Shown: one piece after another, positions 5,698 through 7,583 of the stretch
Layout of the letters: each line of letters starts with the position of its first letter
Numbering within the stretch: position 1 is the first letter of the stretch
NCBI GenBank assembly: GCA_031413415.1
Contig: JANOET010000004.1
Coordinates: 1-7,583, forward strand
Direction: 5' to 3'
From: UBA668 sp031413415
GTDB taxonomy: Bacteria > Actinomycetota > Acidimicrobiia > Acidimicrobiales > Ilumatobacteraceae
Length of the DNA stretch: 7,583 bases
Translations under genes and position numbers: made by a program
Notes under the pieces: model-generated
The model's input: the letters and a program-made list of their open reading frames with translations, nothing else
What the model was told of the DNA's origin: nothing
The model's database searches: none

Positions 5698-6954
5698 TCA
5701 AGTTCGCGACGAACGGCCGACCTCGCGGAAGGGGGCGTTCCTGTCGACCGCGGGCTCGCGAGGGAGGCCGAGGATTCCCTCGCCGACGATGTTGCGCTGG
5801 ATCTCGTCGGTGCCGCCGGCGATGGACTGCGCAACGGTGGACACCAGCACCTCGGCAACGGTGGCGTCGTGCGGGTCGGGGCCGTCGGTGAGCATGGCCC
5901 GTGCGCCGGCGATCAGCGCGTGTACCCGCGCCGACCGGCGGGCCACTTCGCTGGCCGCGAGCTTGCCCAGCGAGCCTTCCGGGCCGGGTGCCCGGCCCAG
6001 GGCTCGTGCGGCCTGGGCGCGCGCCGACGTCCACTCGCTGGCGCGCACGAAGGACAGCAAACGGGTGATCTCCTGGCGGACCAACGGATCGGAGTTGCGT
6101 CCGCGTGCGATCGCGAGCGCGACGACCAGGTCGGCGCGACCGGCGCGCTGTGGATACCAGACGTAGGTGCGGAAGTGCTCGTCCGCCTCGGTCGTCGCCT
6201 CGTCGACCGCCCGGCCCGCCTGCACGCCGTCGAAACGCGGCCGACGCATGGTGGCGAAGGTGCGCTCGTGGTGCAGCGTGGTGCGTGCCACTCGCCAGCC
6301 GTCTCCGGGTTCGCCGACCAGATTCGTGGCCGGCACTTTGGCCTCGCCGAGGAACACTTCGTTGAACGACGAGTGGCGGTTCATCTGCAGGATGGGCCGC
6401 ACCTCCACACCTGGCTGGTGCATGGGCAACACGAAGAAGGAGATGCCGTCGTGCTTCGGGACGTCCCACGAGGTGCGGGCGACGATGATGCCGAAGTCGG
6501 CGTGATGTGCGCTGGTGTTCCAGACCTTCTGGCCGGTGAGCACCCACTCGTCGCCGTCGAGGGAAGCGTTGGTGGTGAGGCCCGCGAGATCGCTGCCGGC
6601 ACCCGGCTCGCTGAACAGTTGGCACCAGTGCAGTTCGCCGGTGAGCGTGCGGCGCAGCAGCCGCGATCGCAATTCGTCGCTGCCGTGTTGCAGCAATGTC
6701 GGGGCTGCGAGCGTCATGCCCACTCCCAACGGCATTCCGACGGCGCCCGCCATGCGCAGCTCGTCGGCCACGACGCGGTCGGCCCATGACGGCAGTCCAC
6801 GGCCGTGCCACCGCGTGGGCCAACTGGCGACACCCCATCCGGAATCGACGAGCCGGTTGCGCCACGCGAGCAACGACGACGCAGGGTCCCAGTTGCTCGC
6901 CAACCATGCGCGGACATCACCTCGAACCGTCGCCTCGTCGGGTGGTGCGCTCAC
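5698..6954 (-). CDS. acyl-CoA dehydrogenase (FadE type)
   Basis: This 418-residue FAD-dependent enzyme oxidises an acyl-CoA thioester to the 2-enoyl-CoA, passing electrons to ETF. The N-terminal helical domain (1-110) is followed by the beta domain with the FAD/substrate motif CQLFSEPGAGSDLAGL (111-126) and GQKVWNTSAHHADFGIIVART (141-161). The C-terminal helical domain ends with the family signature SIAGGTDEIQRNIVGEGILGLP (377-398). The MCAD-type catalytic glutamate before GT is absent (G380). E230 in LHHERTF (helix G) is at the position used by isovaleryl-CoA dehydrogenase and is the likely base. The style resembles actinobacterial steroid or branched-chain FadE proteins; the substrate is unknown. 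GTG 6954 is chosen because the frame upstream lacks ACAD character and a TACGGT lies 7 nt away. Its stop lies 22 bp from the convergent kinase stop. Confidence 0.92.
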   Translation of the reverse strand: MSAPPDEATVRGDVRAWLASNWDPASSLLAWRNRLVDSGWGVASWPTRWHGRGLPSWADRVVADELRMAGAVGMPLGVGMTLAAPTLLQHGSDELRSRLLRRTLTGELHWCQLFSEPGAGSDLAGLTTNASLDGDEWVLTGQKVWNTSAHHADFGIIVARTSWDVPKHDGISFFVLPMHQPGVEVRPILQMNRHSSFNEVFLGEAKVPATNLVGEPGDGWRVARTTLHHERTFATMRRPRFDGVQAGRAVDEATTEADEHFRTYVWYPQRAGRADLVVALAIARGRNSDPLVRQEITRLLSFVRASEWTSARAQAARALGRAPGPEGSLGKLAASEVARRSARVHALIAGARAMLTDGPDPHDATVAEVLVSTVAQSIAGGTDEIQRNIVGEGILGLPREPAVDRNAPFREVGRSSRT

Positions 6955-6961
6955 GCGTGGC

Positions 6962-6967
6962 ACCGTA
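6962..6967 (-). promoter_or_regulatory. leaderless -10 element (TACGGT) of the acyl-CoA dehydrogenase gene
   Basis: Read on the minus strand, TACGGT matches TAnnnT and ends exactly 7 nt before the GTG start at 6954. No Shine-Dalgarno lies between. No clear -35 is visible 16-18 nt upstream, which could mean activator dependence. Confidence 0.5.
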
Positions 6968-6997
6968 GTCCTAGGCCGCGAGGGGAAGTGCGGTCGG

Positions 6998-7044
6998 GTG
7001 CTTTTCCAGGAGAAGTCCCTGCGTCGGTGTGGTTTTCCAAGGAG
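6998..7044. repeat. two near-direct repeats GTG(C/G)TTTTCCA(A)GGAG, 31 bp apart
   Basis: Copies lie at 6998-7012 and 7029-7044, differing by one substitution and one inserted A, with starts 31 bp apart (about three helical turns). The first copy is also an imperfect dyad, CTTTTCC-A-GGAGAAG (7001-7015). They sit in the divergent region between the acyl-CoA dehydrogenase and the secreted-protein gene, upstream of the -10 of the former. This resembles paired operators for one regulator; the regulator is unknown. Confidence 0.4.
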
Positions 7045-7048
7045 GTGA

Positions 7049-7076
7049 GCGGCCTCTTCCAAGAAACGGAAGCCGC
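7049..7076 (+). other. stem-loop in the leader of the secreted-protein gene
   Basis: GCGG (7049-7052) plus CTTCC (7056-7060) pair with GGAAG (7068-7072) plus CCGC (7073-7076), leaving a 3-nt bulge and a 7-nt loop: 9 base pairs. Directly upstream, AAGGAGG (7039-7045) could instead pair with CCTCTT (7053-7058), so the two folds exclude each other. Shorter hairpins follow at 7086-7097 (CCCG/CGGG) and 7105-7121 (ACTGC/GCAGT). No known riboswitch class is recognised. Confidence 0.35.
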
Positions 7077-7146
7077 AAAACCTTGCCCGCTGACGGGGCG
7101 TGTCACTGCTGTCAACGCAGTCCTCACCTCCCAGAACGGAAACCCC

Positions 7147-7521
7147 ATGAACACCTCGACCCCCACCACCAAGAACCACCGCCGCCTGATCGTCGCCAGC
7201 GCGATCTCGGGTGTCGTCCTCTTCGGCGCCGCCGGCTTCGCCGCCGCCGCCACGGGCGACTCGCACCGCACGCCCACCACGGTGAACACCGTCGGATCGA
7301 CCGAGAACACCGTCGGATCGACCGAGAACACGGTCGGATCGACCGAGAACACGGTCGGCTCAGCCGAGAACACGACCGGCAACACGGTCGCCACCTCGAA
7401 CAGCATCGACGATCACGGCGGCGACCGCCCGGCCGGTGCGTCCGACGACACCGTCACCTCGAACTCGGTCGAGACCTCGAGCTCGGTCGAGACCTCGAGC
7501 TCGGTCCCAGCCCGATCGTGA
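7147..7521 (+). CDS. small secreted Thr/Ser/Asn-rich repeat protein
   Basis: This 124-residue protein has a signal peptide: a basic N-region (TTKNHRRL, 7-14), a hydrophobic core (14-29) and a likely AxA cleavage site near FAAAATG (31-37). The mature part is low complexity: heptads NTVGSTE repeated three times, then NTVGSAE and NTTGNT, a short acidic/Gly linker (SIDDHGGDRPAGASDD), then TSNSVE, TSSSVE, TSSSV. There is no cysteine, catalytic motif, LPXTG anchor or C-terminal membrane helix, so it is probably released or loosely wall-associated, perhaps a glycosylated linker-type peptide. That role is inference. ATG 7147 follows a weak purine stretch (GGAAA, 7138-7142). Longer in-frame starts upstream (GTG 7045, overlapping AAGGAGG) would put 34 residues before the signal and are unlikely. 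Its last codons overlap an antisense frame. Confidence 0.7.
   Translation: MNTSTPTTKNHRRLIVASAISGVVLFGAAGFAAAATGDSHRTPTTVNTVGSTENTVGSTENTVGSTENTVGSAENTTGNTVATSNSIDDHGGDRPAGASDDTVTSNSVETSSSVETSSSVPARS
7285..7368 (+). repeat. 21-bp tandem repeat, four copies, encoding NTVGS(T/A)E
   Basis: Units at 7285-7305, 7306-7326, 7327-7347 and 7348-7368. The first two are identical, the third differs by one base and the fourth by a few. The unit length is a multiple of three, so gain or loss of copies would keep the frame of the secreted protein. Confidence 0.95.
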
Positions 7522-7583
7522 TGGGTAGCTCCGACTGCGACAGGTAGCCGCGCGTCGGCATCACGTGGCGCATCAGCGTTCTG
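7454..7583 (-). pseudogene. 3' end of an ASPIC/UnbV (CRTAC1-like) protein, apparently truncated; 5' part off-window
   Basis: The minus-strand frame read from 7582 is open to a TGA at 7456-7454 and encodes 42 residues. Its first part contains MPTRGYLSQSEL (about 7561-7526) and ITIGLG (about 7522-7505), which closely match the ASPIC/UnbV domain pattern TRsYLSQsEl-x-x-TFGLG found near the C-terminus of CRTAC1-type, FG-GAP-linked secreted proteins. That domain normally continues 30-40 residues (a V-x-V-x-WP-x-G strand and more). Here, immediately after GLG, the frame runs into the 18-bp repeats of the opposing gene and reads PSSRSR repeats to the stop. I infer a truncated or 3'-fused gene. The call rests on pattern memory over about 25 residues; the upstream body is outside the window. 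Confidence 0.5.
7456..7506 (+). repeat. 18-bp tandem repeat, about 2.8 copies, encoding TS(N/S)SVE
   Basis: Units at 7456-7473, 7474-7491 and a partial copy at 7492-7506, differing by a single base. The repeat ends within a few bases of the point where antisense ASPIC/UnbV similarity begins (about 7505). Confidence 0.9.

Noticed and set aside
5694..5705. Inverted repeat GAACT-CA-AGTTC between the convergent genes as a bidirectional terminator
   Set aside because: The 2-nt loop is too short, leaving only a weak stem, and there is no flanking T tract on either strand.
4909..6789. Plus-strand open frame of 626 codons crossing the kinase and dehydrogenase genes
   Set aside because: It is out of frame with the ROK kinase and antisense to the dehydrogenase, both of which have conserved motifs; its translation is Ser/Arg/Thr-rich without domain features.
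7085..7121. Two consecutive hairpins as a mini-ykkC-type riboswitch
   Set aside because: Only short stems (4-5 bp) and no matching conserved loops in both hairpins; the downstream gene is not of the type associated with that class.
6955..7266. Upstream extension of the acyl-CoA dehydrogenase frame to an ATG at 7266
   Set aside because: The additional 104 residues are low-complexity, antisense to the secreted-protein gene, and unlike ACAD N-termini; GTG 6954 with TACGGT upstream fits better.
7285..7368. Regularly spaced repeats as a CRISPR array
   Set aside because: The units are head-to-tail 21-bp tandem repeats without spacers and encode an in-frame peptide repeat.

Overview
The window is G+C-rich (about two thirds by eye), and its gene content suggests a high-GC actinobacterium: a probable F420-type PPOX oxidoreductase, an actinobacterial aminoglycoside-phosphotransferase-like protein and a FadE-type acyl-CoA dehydrogenase. 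Several starts also look leaderless, with a -10-like hexamer close to the start codon, which is common in Actinobacteria. An Acidimicrobiia-type (Ilumatobacter-like) genome would fit, but this is inferred from protein style only.

Layout, left to right. Positions 2-1216 (+) hold the C-terminal half of a P2-type cation-transporting ATPase that enters from off-window. Positions 1260-1652 (+) encode a small PPOX-class flavin/F420 protein. Positions 1695-2981 (+) encode an APH-like phosphotransferase with an extra N-terminal domain. A 156-bp gap with two inverted repeats leads to a Trp-rich unknown protein (3138-3515, +) with a near-perfect Shine-Dalgarno. This is followed by an Old Yellow Enzyme family oxidoreductase (3539-4624, +) and a ROK-family sugar kinase (4656-5675, +) with an altered zinc motif. 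The kinase converges, 22 bp apart, on an acyl-CoA dehydrogenase on the minus strand (5698-6954). A 192-bp divergent regulatory region with near-direct repeats and stem-loops separates that gene from a small secreted Thr/Ser-rich protein (7147-7521, +) built on 21-bp and 18-bp tandem repeats. At the right edge the minus strand carries what looks like the end of an ASPIC/UnbV (CRTAC1-like) protein, whose frame stops inside those repeats.

The genes do not form one recognisable pathway. They look like ordinary chromosomal metabolic genes with mostly independent promoters. The same -10-like hexamer spacing (exactly 7 nt before the start codon) is seen at four starts, which suggests gene-by-gene leaderless transcription rather than one long operon. 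I found no CRISPR array, transposase, integrase, rRNA or tRNA. The least ordinary part is the right end: the repeat-built secreted protein, its structured leader, and the antisense ASPIC/UnbV remnant.
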